Notes: a model not told the origin generated them from the letters alone. DNA of 64,000 nucleotides from Amoebophrya sp. A120 (GCA_905178155.1 CAJINV010000003.1:4307835-4371834), one strand, 5' to 3'. Shown: positions 9,395 through 21,986, counted from the first letter of the stretch. Made by a program: numbers and translations.

Positions 9395-10287
9395 GGTGCG
9401 GGAAAGTAGAGGACCACCAGCAGTCGATTAGTACACCAGCACGGTTCAGACTCCGCAGATGTTGCAGATCACCTTTTTACTGCCTTCATAGTTTGGCTGG
9501 GTCCTCACATCCGTATCGCATTCTTTTGTCTCTAGGGCAGATACTCGTTTTTACTTGGCGGAAATGCTTGTGCTTCACAAAATGTTGACCGTGCAGCTGC
9601 CCGCACGGATCCTTTTCTTGAAGATCATGCATGATACGAGCGATAGCAGTATCGTGTCAGGAAGGACATCTTTCGAGTTGGACGTGACTGTAGTATGCAA
9701 GGCGGGCGATAGAAGGACATTTACATTTCAGATCCTCTCCTCAGAGCAACCGACGGAAGCATTATACAACGGTCGTGGAGCTTTTGACATCATCCACGAC
9801 GTACATTGAGATTGACATTTTTGCACCGTTCGCATTAAGTTCTTCACGCCTGAGCGCAACGGAGAGAGCGCCAAAATGGAGCGGAGTTGCGGTCATGATG
9901 AGATGCGTACCGCAAGTACTACACGCTCGAACACAAAAACTTTTTAGTCCACTGGGAGCGGTGTGGAAATCCATCGTGTCATATTCGCCAAGCGTGTGGA
10001 TACAGTTGTACGGACTTTTGCGATGATGTAGTACACCAGCAATCATACAAGTAAAATTTCTTTTTCGCGCACAGCGTATGTACAGAAAGCTTTCATGCGC
10101 GATTGCATTTATTTCCGTTTGCGTACTGCTTTCATCTGCGTATAACAACTATTCTAAATCTACTCAACTCCTTGCACTCTACCTGAGAGCGTTTTTCATT
10201 TTCGAGCGATGTAAACATTTGTAAACTTGAAAGTGGACAGGTTCATTTTACAGTCGATATCTCGGACAAGAATCCTCCGCTGGAAGC
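9395..10287. other. Intergenic, between the acylated-protein and ankyrin genes
   Basis: Several ORFs of 80-130 aa overlap each other on both strands (for example 9762-10148 minus and 9555-9809 plus). None shows a domain or a splice pattern consistent with neighbours. No gene is supported. Confidence 0.4.
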
Positions 10288-11521
10288 CTAACCGCCTTCC
10301 GCTGAGGGAGCCGGCACCTCTGCTGGGGCAGGCGGGGCTGCTGCTTGATCTGTGAAAAATTTAGTGGAAAAGGTTCACACTCCGTTCTGGCACTTACTTC
10401 CATCTTAGTAGCAAACTGCGTGTGCGTCTGTCATGCGTACATATCCGTTTATTCCTTTTCGTACGCATACCCATACGCAAGCAACAAGCAAAAAGAAAAG
10501 AGAATACCTTTTGGCATGTCTTCCAACGCAAATCGATTCTTCCAGGCCCCTTTGCAGTAGAGCCACCAGCTTTGCGTTCCTAAACCCTTGAACGCCGCCA
10601 TGTGGTAAGCCTGAACATTGGAAATGACAATGAGCAATTCGAGCATGCACACATAGTACATCGTTCGGAATTGTGAGCCTGAAGCATTATTTTTAAAAAA
10701 AGACCGTATTCTGTAAAGAAAAGCAAAGCCGTTATGAAGAACAAAGCTTATATCTGTACGGTGCATCCGTGCTTGTCGGTGACATTCGCGTCGCATCCCT
10801 TTTCTATTAGTGTCTTTGCTATCTGCCATCGCTGCGCTTCGACGGCCCGAAACCTGAATTGGGTTGTAAGATCTTAGTCCGGAAACTACCCAAGGTAAGC
10901 ACTAGTACATCAGGGAAACAAGTTTTTCACGAAGAGCTTCTATGCTTTCACTTTCAAGATGCTAGTACAGCGGAAAAGTATTTTTCAGTACAGTGGTGTT
11001 CTTCCTTCGTCGTCCTGCTTTATTTCTGCCTTCTTGTCCAGCAGCAAGTTTACCAAATCTTGATACCCGTAGAACCTGAAGGGAGAAATCAAAACTTCAC
11101 TTTTGCTTATCAATGCCAACTGTGCACCATTTGCCCGTTGCAAGAACCGCCCTCGAACTTTGACGGCGAAACGTCAACGAAAAGAACTACTACGTGAAGT
11201 AGATGCATCACAAAAAATTGTGGTCAACAACTGGTTGAGAAAGTGCTACTAAGGTTGGTACGATGCATCGTGGAGCGGCGTCCTCCCCAGGTAGTCCGTG
11301 CAGTTCATGCTGACGTTTTTGTCGAGCAAGAACTTCGCTACTGGTTCCCGGTTCATGGATATTGCCTCGTGGAACGCCGTTCGGTAGTAGGGTTTCTCGC
11401 TGAAGTCCAGGTCACCTTGTCTTCTCAACAGTTCGGACGTGAAAAATTTCACCCCGTTCTCCCCATCCATGATGCCCTTGTGTGCCGCCTGGCACAGCTT
11501 TCGGTTCTCTTCCTGTGCCAT
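10288..11521 (-). CDS. Ankyrin-repeat protein, 200 aa
   Basis: Five exons: 11521-11262, 11075-10992, 10853-10760, 10610-10508 and 10349-10288. Four GT-AG introns (186, 138, 149 and 158 bp) share GTAC or GTATTC donors. The coding length is 603 nt, an exact multiple of three. Reading across the joins gives consecutive ankyrin repeats: RTAFHEAISMNREPVAKFLL, GRTPLHDASFYGYQDLVNLL, GRTPLFRAVEAQRWQIAKTL, then a degenerate fourth (GCTAYHMAAFKGLG) and an Ala/Pro-rich tail ending AEGG. Introns fall within repeats rather than between them. Ankyrin repeats mediate protein-protein contacts; there is no catalytic domain. The partner is unknown. Confidence 0.88.
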
Positions 11522-12980
11522 CTTGTGTCAAGTAGATGTCGCCTTTGCTAGTCGTACTCGTGCTCCACCAGAGCGAAGGAGGACACAATTCCAATTCTGA
11601 AAACAGCTCTTGTCGTTTGTTTTTCAGAAGGTTTCGGTCTAGTGCAGACTCACGTTTGCCGTCCTGCGGGATTGGACTTTTCACGTTAGCTGGGACAGTT
11701 GGCCAAGAGATGTACCACTGGGAAGGCAGTCGACAACAGGTTCTCCTTTGCTCCCCTTGCGTCACTCCAATCCGGGCTGCCGCGTGGTATGCTGCCCCCA
11801 AAGGAGAGACCAGCTCCAGAACTTCAACAGAATTTTTAACAGCGCTGTCTGCGGTCCGCTACGCCTTCTTACGTACTTACTTGCCAGAAGATAGCCAAAC
11901 GTACACGTAGTCAGTGCAGCTATCACTGTGAGGCGGTAAAGAAAAAAATCTCCTAGAGGTGTCGACCTACGAAAGAAGAATGAATCGCTCCGCTCGAAAA
12001 CGAAAACAGATATCGAACAAGGGTCAGCTCGATGGATCAGAGTCTAACAAACATTGATGGAGTGGTCCTGCAAGATTTCAATAGATTTAAATTTACCTGC
12101 ATGGTAAATGATTTTCGGAGTGGTTACCGCGTCCAATAGTAATTCAGCGGTGATCGTACGTGGTAAGTGCTCTCGTGCTAGCCGAACGATGGTTTCATCT
12201 GCCTCAATAGGAGAGGAACAAGAACGAGTTGTAACGAGTACGATTAATAATAATAATAATAAGATTCCTTAAAAGGCGCTAGCCAATCGACAGAGCCGAT
12301 TATGGCAGCGAATGTCTGGAAATCTCTGTTGTTCTCTTTCACTTGGACTGGTGATGTCACATCAGAGAGTTTGGAACGATTACTATGCAGCTAATATGCA
12401 CCGATCTGCGATTGCGATGTTCTACTTCGGCTTAATGAAGTTACAGGAGTTCGATTGCTGAATTAAGTGAAATTCCTCTCTGCACAATCGCAAGCGCTTT
12501 TTCGCGACGAGCGTAGAAGTAGAACAGCAAGGCGAATAGCAGTGCGCAAACTTTCGCTTTTTCATTTTTTTCTTTTCTGGGTTGCAGTTGGAAATTCTCT
12601 AGTTGCGTACTCTGTCTTGAAATCTGGTTATTGTTGCGGGGGTTCAAGTTGTAAAACCTTGGTTAGCTGCTGCCATTGGGATACCATCCCGTTCAGACGA
12701 ACTTAAAGTCAACAATAGAATTCAAGTCTGCGCTCACAAATAGTACCAGCCGTCAGAGACCGTCAAACGAGTTGAAAAAATTTTTGGTAACAATTGCGAT
12801 GCATATATCCGTAAGTTTTCGTATTTCGATTCCATGATGGTGTAGCTCTAGCTCGTTCAAAATCAGGTTGTTGATGCAAAGAAATTCCGTTCTCAAGTTT
12901 TTTCTTCGAAAGTGTTGATGTTGATGCAGCTCCATGATAGTACCGACTTCCACTATATTCATTCGCTCTCCTCGTTACCC
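11522..12980. other. Intergenic, with a short AAT microsatellite
   Basis: No gene is supported. A plus-strand ORF at 11536-11910 (124 aa) has no recognisable features. An AAT/ATA microsatellite lies at 12244-12262. The rest is unremarkable, mildly AT-rich sequence. Confidence 0.45.
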
Positions 12981-13818
12981 TCAGCGGCGGCGGGAGTCCG
13001 ACTTGGAGCGGGAGCGGTCGCGCTTGGAGCCCGCCCGGTCCTCCTTCTTGGAACCACGGTCGCGGTCTCCACCGCGGCTGCGGGAGCGGGAGCGATCACC
13101 GCCCCGGGGGCGGGAATCCGCCCGGGCTTGGAAGCGACCGCCCTGGCCCTTCGGCTTGCCGCACCGCATGCACTCCTGGCGCGCGGCGAAGTTCATGAAG
13201 TCGCAGCTGTCGCAGATCCAGTCCCCCGGCTTCATGCTCTGCTTCCCCTTGCCCTTGCCCTTGGGGGAACGGCTGCGGGAATCGCGGCGGCCACGCCCGC
13301 GCCCACGGGAGTCGTTGCGCCCGCGGCGGCGGGAGTCACCCCGTTTGCCCCGGCCCTTCGCGCGCTCGCGTGCGTCATGGTCCCCGGTTCCGCCAGTCAC
13401 CATCAGGGCGCGCTCCTTCCCGTTCCGGGCACGCTCGTCCTCCACGACCTCCATTTCAACCTGATGTGTAAAGATGAAGTGGATTGATGCTCTTGGACCA
13501 GATAAGAGATGTTCCCGCCGCTGGCTTCTAGTTGCTTTTGAGCGCGGGTGACATGCACGATGAATCTTGTATGTAGAAGATGTAGTAGTACATCAAACAT
13601 ATCTTCAGTGACATCAAGCAAATTTACAACATGCGACGTACTACGCAACAAATAGTACTACGTACCTTGTCATTTTCCATCAACGGACGGCCCTCCACAT
13701 CGACGGAGTGAACGAAGACGTCGATTCCCGCCTTTCTCCCCTTGGTCACCTCGATGAAGCCATAACCCTTCTCCAGGTTGAACCACTTCACGACGCCCGG
13801 CACGCGTTCTCCGCCCAT
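12981..13818 (-). CDS. Cold-shock-domain protein with RS/RG-rich region and RanBP2-type zinc finger, copy 1
   Basis: Two exons: 13818-13666 (51 codons) and 13460-12981, with a 205-bp GT-AG intron. The product is 210 aa. Residues 1 to about 70 form a cold-shock domain: [17 protein letters not shown] carries RNP1 (KGYGFIEV), and DVFVHSVDV is RNP2. A Lys/Arg/Ser/Gly-rich linker follows, then a RanBP2 zinc finger at about 135-165 ([23 protein letters not shown]; four Cys, Trp, Asn and Arg all present). The tail is RS-rich and ends SDSRRR. Cold-shock domains and this zinc finger both bind single-stranded RNA, so a nuclear RNA-processing or mRNA-packaging role is likely. It is a tandem paralogue of the next gene, with the same intron position. 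Confidence 0.93.
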
Positions 13819-15374
13819 GTTGTGATAAATTTATCTGTTCTTCAACGAGTACGTCCTTAAAAATGCTGGTCCTCCTTGCTTCCCCGATCAGGAAACGGTG
13901 AGATAGAATCAAATCGAAATAGAATTCCGAACAGCCTGTGATGTTTGTTGAAAAAGTCTCCGAGCGAGTAGTTGCGGTGGTTTCGCCCGAGGGAATCCGA
14001 AAGTCAAGTATTCCTACGCACCCGCCGAAATAAAGTAGAGCTGGACGGGGGAAATGTGCGCTTGTTGTAGCTCAGGTTCAACCACAACTAACTGGAATCA
14101 CGGTAAAAGTTGTCCCACAGCACCTCCAAGGGATGATAGATCCTGTAGTGCCCGCACGTTGTGCTACCGGAACGGCAACGGCTATAGTATAGTAAATTTC
14201 GTCGTGCGTGCAGGGGAATTGATAAGAGGCATTTTGCTTGAGGAGCCCACGCTGCACCGTTCCAATTTATGGCAATGTCGGGACAACCTGCGGGTACGCA
14301 CGCCGAGCCTCTACCACCTTCTGCGCTCGCAACACTGACAAGATCTCCGCCTTTCACAATTTTGAAGAACCCCGTTCGAGAATTTCGTTTCCGAGCAGCG
14401 CTGATCTTGATTCGCATTTGCATTTCGCACGTAGACATCTGCGCGAGAACGAGCATCGGCCCTTCGTCTAGCAGCTATCGACGTTAAAACTAGGACCCTG
14501 TCTTACGAAATCGATTTTAGGGCGTCTCTATGATCTCCGACCCGTCCCGACCTTTTTGTGACAAACTCGTAGGACATAGCGACAAACAAACCTGTATCTG
14601 CTCGAGTCTACCCCTACGTATCTTCTTCCTCGATATCATGATGAACAGGTGGACATTGTAGATATTACCTCTCATGCAAGTAGCTACCCCCCTTTGTACC
14701 ACTGCGAGCGGTGTTTGCGTTTGCATATTTCCAGTCTGTCTTCCTGTTCGACAACGACATTGACAGTTAGTGCATGAGATAAAACAGTGAATTCGGCGCG
14801 CAATGGACGATTGTGATAATCTCGATAAACAAATGTTGTGGTGCATTGGTGCCAATCCAAAGCCCCCGCTCCGATCGGGACGTTACGAGAACCATGGACT
14901 GCCACTGCTCCCGGTACGTAGCTCCAAAAAAAAATAGCTTGGTTCCACATCCACGTGAACGATCGAAAACGCGAAAGCAACTAGCCCCTTTTTTATGCAT
15001 GTTAAACCTCTGGTTGAAGTTGGATTTTTTGCTAAACCTCCTCGTTGTGACTTCGTGGTGGAGATGAGATGGCTTTTGATCGTGCGAGCGCCTTCAAGAG
15101 TAAATCAAACCTGATGTCCTCCTGGTCGACACCTGTTGTATGATATCAATGTTTTTTTGTTCTAGAGCAAGATCATTTCCTTTTCCATTGAAGATGGAAG
15201 TAACGAAAAACTAAACCCGAAGTGGTGTCAATCTATGCATCCGATCACAAATCTAACCCTTCACCTTGCGCAAAATCAAAAAATCGCGTTGTATGAATGT
15301 TGCTACCATGATTTTTTCGTTTTCCAATCTCCGTTTCCGAAATCTGTTTCGGTCCTTCTTCACTGCCCGGGCCT
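13819..15374. other. Intergenic, between the two cold-shock genes
   Basis: Minus ORFs at 14088-14456 and 14684-14980 (about 100-120 aa) are present, but alternative frames are equally open and no domain or splice pattern supports them. I see no repeat shared with the 5' flank of the second cold-shock gene. Confidence 0.4.
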
Positions 15375-16245
15375 CTAGCGGCGGCGGGAGTCAGCACGAC
15401 CACGGGACTTCTCCTTGTCGCCCCCACGGGACTCCTTGTCGCCCCCACGGGACCTGGATCGGGAGCGGGACTTCTCCTTGCGGCGCTGGTCGGGAGAACG
15501 GCTGCGGGAGCGGGAGTCACGGCGCTTGCCACCCGGGACGCGACCACCCGGGGCCTTGACTGCGCCGCACTTGAGGCACTCCTTTCGGGACGCAAAATTC
15601 ATGAAGCTGCACTTGTCGCATTCCCAGTCACCCGGCTTGACGGACGTCTTTCCCTTGCCCTTGCGCGGGGAATCGCGGCGACGGCGGGAGTCACGGCGAC
15701 CACGGGAGTCGCGGCGACCACGCGAGTCTCGGCGGCCGCGGCCCTTTCCGTCTCCCTTCGCGCGCTCACGGGCATCGTAGTCTCCAGTGCCCCCAGTCAC
15801 GTTGGCGGCACGATCCTTGCTGGACGTCCGGTCGTCGTCCGCAATGTTGAACTCGACCTGCAGTTGGTGTTGCTTTAATTCTCTTTCCGAAAAATAACAG
15901 GAGGCTCAGACAAAACTGAAACAGCAAATTCAAACTTTAATTTTTCACACACAGTAAGTGAAGAAAATAAGTACTCCAAAGCCAATCAGGAGGCCAAATC
16001 GATCCTAAAGTCTTGATGCTACCTATGCGTCGCGATCGCGAACAAACAAGACAACTGAAAAATAATTCTGGCGAAGGCAAGAAAGTGCGTACCTTGTCGT
16101 TCTCCATCAGCGGGCGTCCCTTGATGTCGGATGCGTGAACGAAGACGTCCGTTCCCTTGTCCTTGCCGTTGGTGATTTCGATAAATCCGAACCCCTTCAC
16201 GAGGTCGAACCACTTTACGGTTCCCGTCAACATGTCTCCGCCCAT
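15375..16245 (-). CDS. Cold-shock-domain protein with RS/RG-rich region and RanBP2-type zinc finger, copy 2
   Basis: Two exons: 16245-16093 (51 codons, same length as in copy 1) and 15857-15375, with a 235-bp GT-AG intron after ...ENDK. The product is 211 aa. Cold-shock domain: [17 protein letters not shown] with DVFVHASDI. Zinc finger: [23 protein letters not shown], all ligands present. The linker and tail are dense in RRDS, RS and GGDK repeats. Relative to copy 1 the domains are conserved while the low-complexity parts have drifted, which suggests an old tandem duplication with constraint on the RNA-binding domains. A role in RNA metabolism is inferred from the family. Confidence 0.93.
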
Positions 16246-18518
16246 GGTTGATGCTTTTTGATCGACTTTTACGGCTTACGGTTCTTACGTCACCCAGTAG
16301 AGTAACGAGGAATGTTTTGCGAAAGGGCAAACGAGAAAACTGTGATAGCTGGCTGCGATTGGATAACCACTGGAAGATTTCGCCCGGCAGGTACACCTCT
16401 ACGATTCCAAAAAGTTTCCTGTCAACGTTTTTTGCAATGCCACAAGAATAGAAGGGACTGCGGTTCCGCTGCGGCGAAGAGAGGTCTCCGACCACTGCCG
16501 AACCAAAGGTGTTGCCGAAGCTAGGTAGTGTGTGTGGACTCCGTAGTGCTGTGTTCGCTAGGAAATGTAGTGGAGGACTCTTGGTAACGGTATCGGTACG
16601 TAGGTAGATAGAAAAACACGCGCCTTCGAGGACGTATCGCCGGTGCAATTGCCTGACCGGTCGCAATCGCCCCGCCCGCGCTTCGCGTCTGTCTACGATG
16701 TAGTACACTAGTGCAACTTCTACGACCCTCCGTCACGTAGTGCTTCCTTGTGCTCGCAGTTAAAATTCTTGATCCTCACCGAAACGTGTTCGCGTGCGCT
16801 GGCTACCAACAGCGGATAAAAATTTCATGATCCGCCCCTTTTCAGGGTAACTTCGCCAGGGCTCCCCTGTCACTCGCTGAAAAACTCCCAGCTGTCAAGA
16901 GCGCTGCGAAAAGGAACAGGAAGCGGGCACAGGCATCATCATCCCGTCCCGGCTTCTATTTCTCTGGGCCTTCATCGACAACGAGAATTGCGAGTCCCGA
17001 GCCTTGCAGTGCCTCGCGTATTCCTCTGTGGCTTTGCGATCGGAAGTTTTGTCGCACGACCCGCGCCACATTGAGCTGTTCTTGCAACTACGGCCACGAT
17101 CGGAAATCTCTCTCCATGTCTTTCCCCCCTATTACACCACCAGCCGGCAAGTTGCGCTAGCCAACGTGTTGATCATCGTGCCAAACGTCTATCTGTGCCC
17201 GTTGAAAAACAACGAACTTCCCTAGCACAGAACCCGACGCCGCGGCCGATCACCTTCATTGCGGCGAACAGCTGCTGGATCGCTCAAAGCCGTCCTGTGT
17301 TTGTTCGCGGAAGAAAAAGGCGACGTGAGGGCCTATTTGTTTGGGCGCGGCGTTATTTTCATCAGATATCGTGCCCAGATTGATGGACAAAAGAGAACTA
17401 CCTGATCCAAGTAAGTGTGGGCGTTGGATGGGCTTAGCGGCAACGCGTGGCTGCGGGGGGCTTTTCGCGCATTTTCGCGATCCTTGCCGCGGTGCGCAAA
17501 TGCGCGGCGCCGACGCGGTCGCAAATGATTCATACAAGAAATAAATCAACAGCGATCATTGCGATGGGCTCTGCAGTCGTGCTAGGTAGCGTGTTTACCT
17601 CCCCAGGATCAGCTACTGCGCGCTAGTGCGCCAAGCCCTCTATGTTTCCATACTGCAGTCGTGAACGTTAAGCATAAGCGATGTGTTACATTAGATAACG
17701 GATCCCATTTTCAAACATGCGTTGGGTAGTGTACTTACGTGTATTTCGATCGGGTCGATGTCGGTTTGCGAACGCGAAGCCGCATGAAAAATTTGCTCCA
17801 GAGAGAGCGTGAATAGCCGTATCCTCTGAAAAAGTGTTCCGTCTGATGTTACTGCAAAGATCTCTGCTGAGCGGCACTCGTCAGTAGAAGTACTAACTTG
17901 TTTAGTTCGTAGAAACTAGAAAGGTGATCTCAATTTATGCTCACTTGGATTTTTGACTCTGCTATTTTGCTTTTGGGTGCAGGGGGAAATGAACTCATTT
18001 TTACTTTGATCGTCTCAAAAGTCAGACCTCCTCCAGTGCATTTAGCATTTTTGCGGTTTCTTTTGGTTTCTGTAATTGGATCTTCGGCGACTCAGTTTCG
18101 TTTTCCTTCAGATGAAAAGATCTCGACTGCTGATACATCAATATTCAGTCCGTCCGCTTTTGAGTTGCCTGCTCAAGATTGAACGTCGACCATCAATAGG
18201 CACTACTTCTGCGTGGCGAATCAAACACATAAAGACAGAACTGACTTACAACAAGTGCTGGCACACAAGTACTTAGAACAAGAGGTCAAGCATTTTTCCT
18301 CATATACTATATCACCATGTCTCACTTCAGGAGCTCGAGTTCCGTCACACAAGAAGTGAAAGACGTCATATTCCGAGTCGCTCGTCCGTGAAGTTCGTGT
18401 TATTCTTTCGGAACTACACTGAGCAAATCCTTTTGCCTTTTTTGATTCATTGTGCGAGCGCGAGGACGACTTCAACATCTACATCCTGCAACTAAAAGCC
18501 TCAAAAATATGTCTGTTA
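16246..18518. other. Long intergenic stretch without a supported gene
   Basis: About 2.3 kb. Candidate ORFs at 17256-17549 (minus), 17937-18182 (plus) and 18221-18478 (minus, 85 aa, ATG, Cys-rich end) lack domains and splice partners. The last one begins 41 bp downstream of the PCNA-like stop and may be 3' untranslated sequence. No strong repeats seen. Confidence 0.4.
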
Positions 18519-19840
18519 CTACAGCCCTGGAGCCACGTCTTCGTCTCTGGTGCCGTCATTTTGCAGCAGCGGCGAGGTGAAGAAGGACAGGTAGCCGTTT
18601 TTCTGTGACTCGCCCAGAAAGTATCGGACGATGATGGGGTGGTTCTGCCTGAAAAAAAGATCTACTCGTCCAACCTGATTCGCGCAACTGGTAAACGTTT
18701 GCAGGAACTTGAGTGGAAACCGCTGCTCGAAGCTTCGTCGCATGCCGGAGAGATCGACCCAGTGCTCCTTGTTCGTCATTGTGTCGTTCTTTTGTGGTAT
18801 GCTCAGGTGCGTACTTACACCTGAAAATGTAAATGAAGATGTCGTGCATATTTTAAAGGGAGTACTATTAGCTGCAAAAAACATAAAGAAAGAAGCTCCG
18901 AACCACGAGCGAAAGCTCCGCCACTAGGTCCTCGTACCTGTTTCCCTGCTTTCTATGGAGCACCTGAAAATCTGGGGGTCGACGGAGATGCGGACATTCG
19001 CTGCCTGGGTCTGCAGGGCGTTTACCATGTACAACAGTGTCTTGCTGTTCATGCGGACTTGGTTGTCGTAGTATTCGCTCGGGACGTTTGACACCTTCAT
19101 CCGATCATCCTCAGTTATCTTCAAAAGCGGCAGCTTCGCGTTGAATTCCTGATCGATGTTGGTACGACAGTAGATGAAATAACTACAGGACTCAGTCTCA
19201 GCCGAAGCTTTTCCTTTCTTCATCAAAATCACTGAGACCTGAGGTTGCACGACGTCAACTCCGATACATTGAGGATGGGAAATCGTCTACCTTACCTCGC
19301 TAGTTTTGCGCTTTCCCGCGGACGTTTCGATGTAGGATAATCCGAGAAATGTCGGATTATCGTTACTGTAGATTTCTATGTGGTTGCCTGCCTCCGCACC
19401 AGCAATCATTTTCAGCAGCCACCGAACGTCCAGCTTCCATGAGATACTGATGTAGATTGATTTGGTCTTTCGCGATTCATGTTCATCGACTCACAAAAAG
19501 AAGCAAGCGCCGTCTCGCAGCAGTAATCCTGCCACAGTGCGATTGGTTTGCCTTTGCTATGCAGAAGCACGGGAACAATTACAAATAAGTAAAAACAGAG
19601 CCTGGTGACCATCCCGACACAACATACTTACCAGGTTTTTGCCGTGCGAAAGAACTCGAAGTGAGAGAAGCCGTCAAAGCTGATTTTCCAGTCGCAGAGT
19701 GCTACCAAGGCATCGTCTTGTGCGTGCCCGAACATCCCTTCTTCCTCCTTTACCGTAATTACTACGGTGTTACTCAACCCCTCCAAACCTTTAAGCACCA
19801 TGGCCAGGTGCTGGGCCTCGATTACGCACGCAAACGGCAT
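18519..19840 (-). CDS. PCNA-like sliding clamp, divergent, 320 aa
   Basis: Four exons: 19840-19632, 19446-19296, 19238-18938 and 18820-18519. The GT-AG introns are 185, 57 and 117 bp; the first has a consensus GTAAGT donor. The coding length is 963 nt. The N-terminus MPFACVIEAQHLAMVLKGLE resembles the first clamp strand and helix. The middle contains WKLDVRWLLKMIAG, and the C-terminal FPLKFLQTFTSCANQVGRVD and NGYLSFFTSP follow the PCNA pattern of core helix, then a YLAP-like end. PCNA encircles DNA and tethers polymerases. At 320 aa it is longer than the usual 255-265, and several conserved residues differ, so it may be a second PCNA or a 9-1-1 clamp subunit (RAD1 or HUS1) rather than the replicative clamp. 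Confidence 0.7.
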
Positions 19841-20798
19841 TGTGGTTGATACTTAGTGATACTTACCAAAGGCAATGCGAAAGACAAACAGGAGCAAAGA
19901 GTAAGTCGCTTCGAGGTGGATTTGCCTGAACTCAGTGCAAAAACTGGTGCGATGGTGTTTCGAATATGCCGAATCAAGGCGCGAAGGCCCCGCCCGGCGA
20001 CTCAAGGGAAAATAAGACCTACAATTATTGAACTGTCCATTGAAAAACCTATGGATGTCACGCTGAAGGAATACTCTTCCACTAGAACTCACTATACACC
20101 AGAACCAGAAGAATGATTTCAACAAATCATGATTGCTTTTGGTGTTTGCCTAAGACATGTCGTTGGCGACGCAACTTAGCCACGATCACAAGCATCACAG
20201 ACATCTTGTCTTTTTTATCACGATTACTCCAGCTGAGTGCACAAACAGCCTCGGATTGATGTCAAGAAAACAAGTTGTCCTTCATACTAACTCAATACTT
20301 TAACCAGCGAGCAGGCAGCGTGCACAGACTTTCATGACTCGGTCGCCTTCGTACGACAGGTGCCTGTTGGAACGCGCTGATCGCCCATCCGTACCACCAT
20401 CAGGAATCACGAATACGATCTTCGAACTGAGCATGAGTTTGGCACGAAACGAACGTGATTATCAGTATGTTGACCTCGTCATCTGGATCTGGTTCCTGCT
20501 ATCAACGATTGCCTTCTTAAGACGCTAAGAAAGCAGTGAACACACCACGGGCCACGGCTTCAACTTTTGTCTGCGTATCTATGTCATTCATATTTCGGCA
20601 TGCTCTTTCTCCATGCTTGTCATTTGTATTTGTTGAAGGAGGATTACCATTACCGAAAAAACGGTGAACAGAAAATGCTACTTGCCGATGCATGTCGTCT
20701 AGGGTATTTCACGCACACCGTGGCAGTGGCAAGTTCGAAACTAGAAAGAAACCGAAACATTCAGAAGCCGTTCATCTACATCGTTGTGTAGTTCATCT
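19841..20798. other. Intergenic, upstream of the PCNA-like gene
   Basis: A plus-strand ORF at 19856-20116 (86 aa, ending THYTPEPEE) has protein-like composition but would be the only plus-strand gene in the window and lacks support. Nothing else is recognised. Confidence 0.4.
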
Positions 20799-21554
20799 TC
20801 ATTTACTTTTACTATACATTTCCATATAGACACCAGCACCCTGCTCCGTTACGGTATCAGCGCAGAGTACGTAGCCCCCACTGTTCATATAGGACTGAGA
20901 ATGTTTCGTATGAGACCCCCCGTAGCCGGATCCGTACTAACTTGCGTGACGAAATTTACGTCCAGCAGCGAATCGTCGTCCCGCATGAGAGAAAAGACGA
21001 GCAGTCCGACGTTTTTCAGCACATCCTTCGCGAGTTTTTCTGGCATCTCTAGGTTTTCGATGTGCCACACAACCTCGTTAGCGCTGTCTGGGGACACCGT
21101 TGCTGGATATTCAGCGACCTGCTCCGTCTCGCCGAATTCGACCTAAAATGGTAGTGGTTTGCTTTTGTGCTGAGCCAGTGCTTTTTCTTGTTTTTGATTT
21201 CGTTTTTACAAAAGGAAAAGAAAATACAGCGTCAGCGCATGCGTTTGTATCTTATGTAGTGAGGGAAATACATCCTTGAGAGCGGCGAGAACAAAACAAA
21301 TAAGCAATGCAGCATGGGAGAAACAAAAAAATTTGATAGCGATCAACCGGAACAAAGGAATGTTGTATGCGTACTATTTTTGTCTTCTTCGCAGTATCCA
21401 CGGAGAAGCGTATGCGCCATCTTGCGTTTGGTATGGCGAATGGGTGTGTAAAACGCAGGCGAATGGTGAGTGGGTCCTCCAAAGCGCAATCGTTCGGCGA
21501 AATATCAACGCCGACGACATCAATCTCCTCCTCCGGCTGCTCTACCGCCGCCAT
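20799..21554 (-). CDS. Conserved-looking protein of unknown function, 158 aa
   Basis: Three exons, all joined in phase 0: 21554-21375 (60 codons), 21142-20942 (67) and 20894-20799 (31 plus stop). The introns are 232 bp and only 47 bp, the smaller with a GTTAGT donor and CTCAG acceptor. The start is MAAVEQPEEEIDVVGVDISP. The sequence alternates likely beta strands (LTIRLRFTHPF, ARWRIRFSVD, VGLLVFSLM, LLDVNFVTQ, GGYVLCADTV), giving an all-beta impression. The size and strand order bring ASF1-type Ig-like chaperones to mind, but the ASF1 signature residues are not present, so I make no assignment. Confidence 0.7.
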
Positions 21555-21986
21555 TTCTTTTGTATATTTATGTGCAGGAGCGCCACGCCGGTTCACTCGT
21601 TACTAGTCCTCATCTACAGGTGCTTTGTCAGGAGTAGGATCTTCGTACGCAGAGCAACCGCCTTTCTCAGACACGATTGCTCACATGCTTACTTGTTTCT
21701 GCTCGCCATAACCTTACTTTCTCTGCTCCACACCGCGAACCACATTGACTCGCCACCCACGTTATTTTCCATCGCTAGAATTAAAATTACTTACATGGTT
21801 TGGTACTCCCGGATCGACTCTATAGCCTCGTTGGAACGGCGACACGCGAGAGTGCAGGTGACAGAAAAAAATAGAAAAGCAAAAGCAACACTGCAGCGCC
21901 TTCCTGTGGAACTCCGTGATGCACTGGCGTCAAGCAAGGGAATCAATCGAAGCCGTCTACGTAAGTAGATCGACCTATATAGGTTT
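21555..21986. other. Intergenic, downstream of the LicD-like gene
   Basis: A 230-aa plus ORF (21276-21968) overlaps the opposite strand of the preceding gene and this gap. Its composition is not coding-like and it is not accepted. No repeats seen. Confidence 0.45.

Noticed and set aside
9555-9809. Plus-strand ORF of 84 aa with fairly natural composition
   Set aside because: No domain and no homologue recognised; equally long ORFs overlap it on the other strand.
12912-13487. Plus-strand Ala/Leu-rich ORF of 191 aa
   Set aside because: It is the complement of the RS/RG-rich cold-shock gene; the minus frame has clear domains.
21276-21968. Plus-strand ORF of 230 aa
   Set aside because: It overlaps the first exon and intron of the minus-strand 158-aa gene, has no domain and would break the one-strand array.
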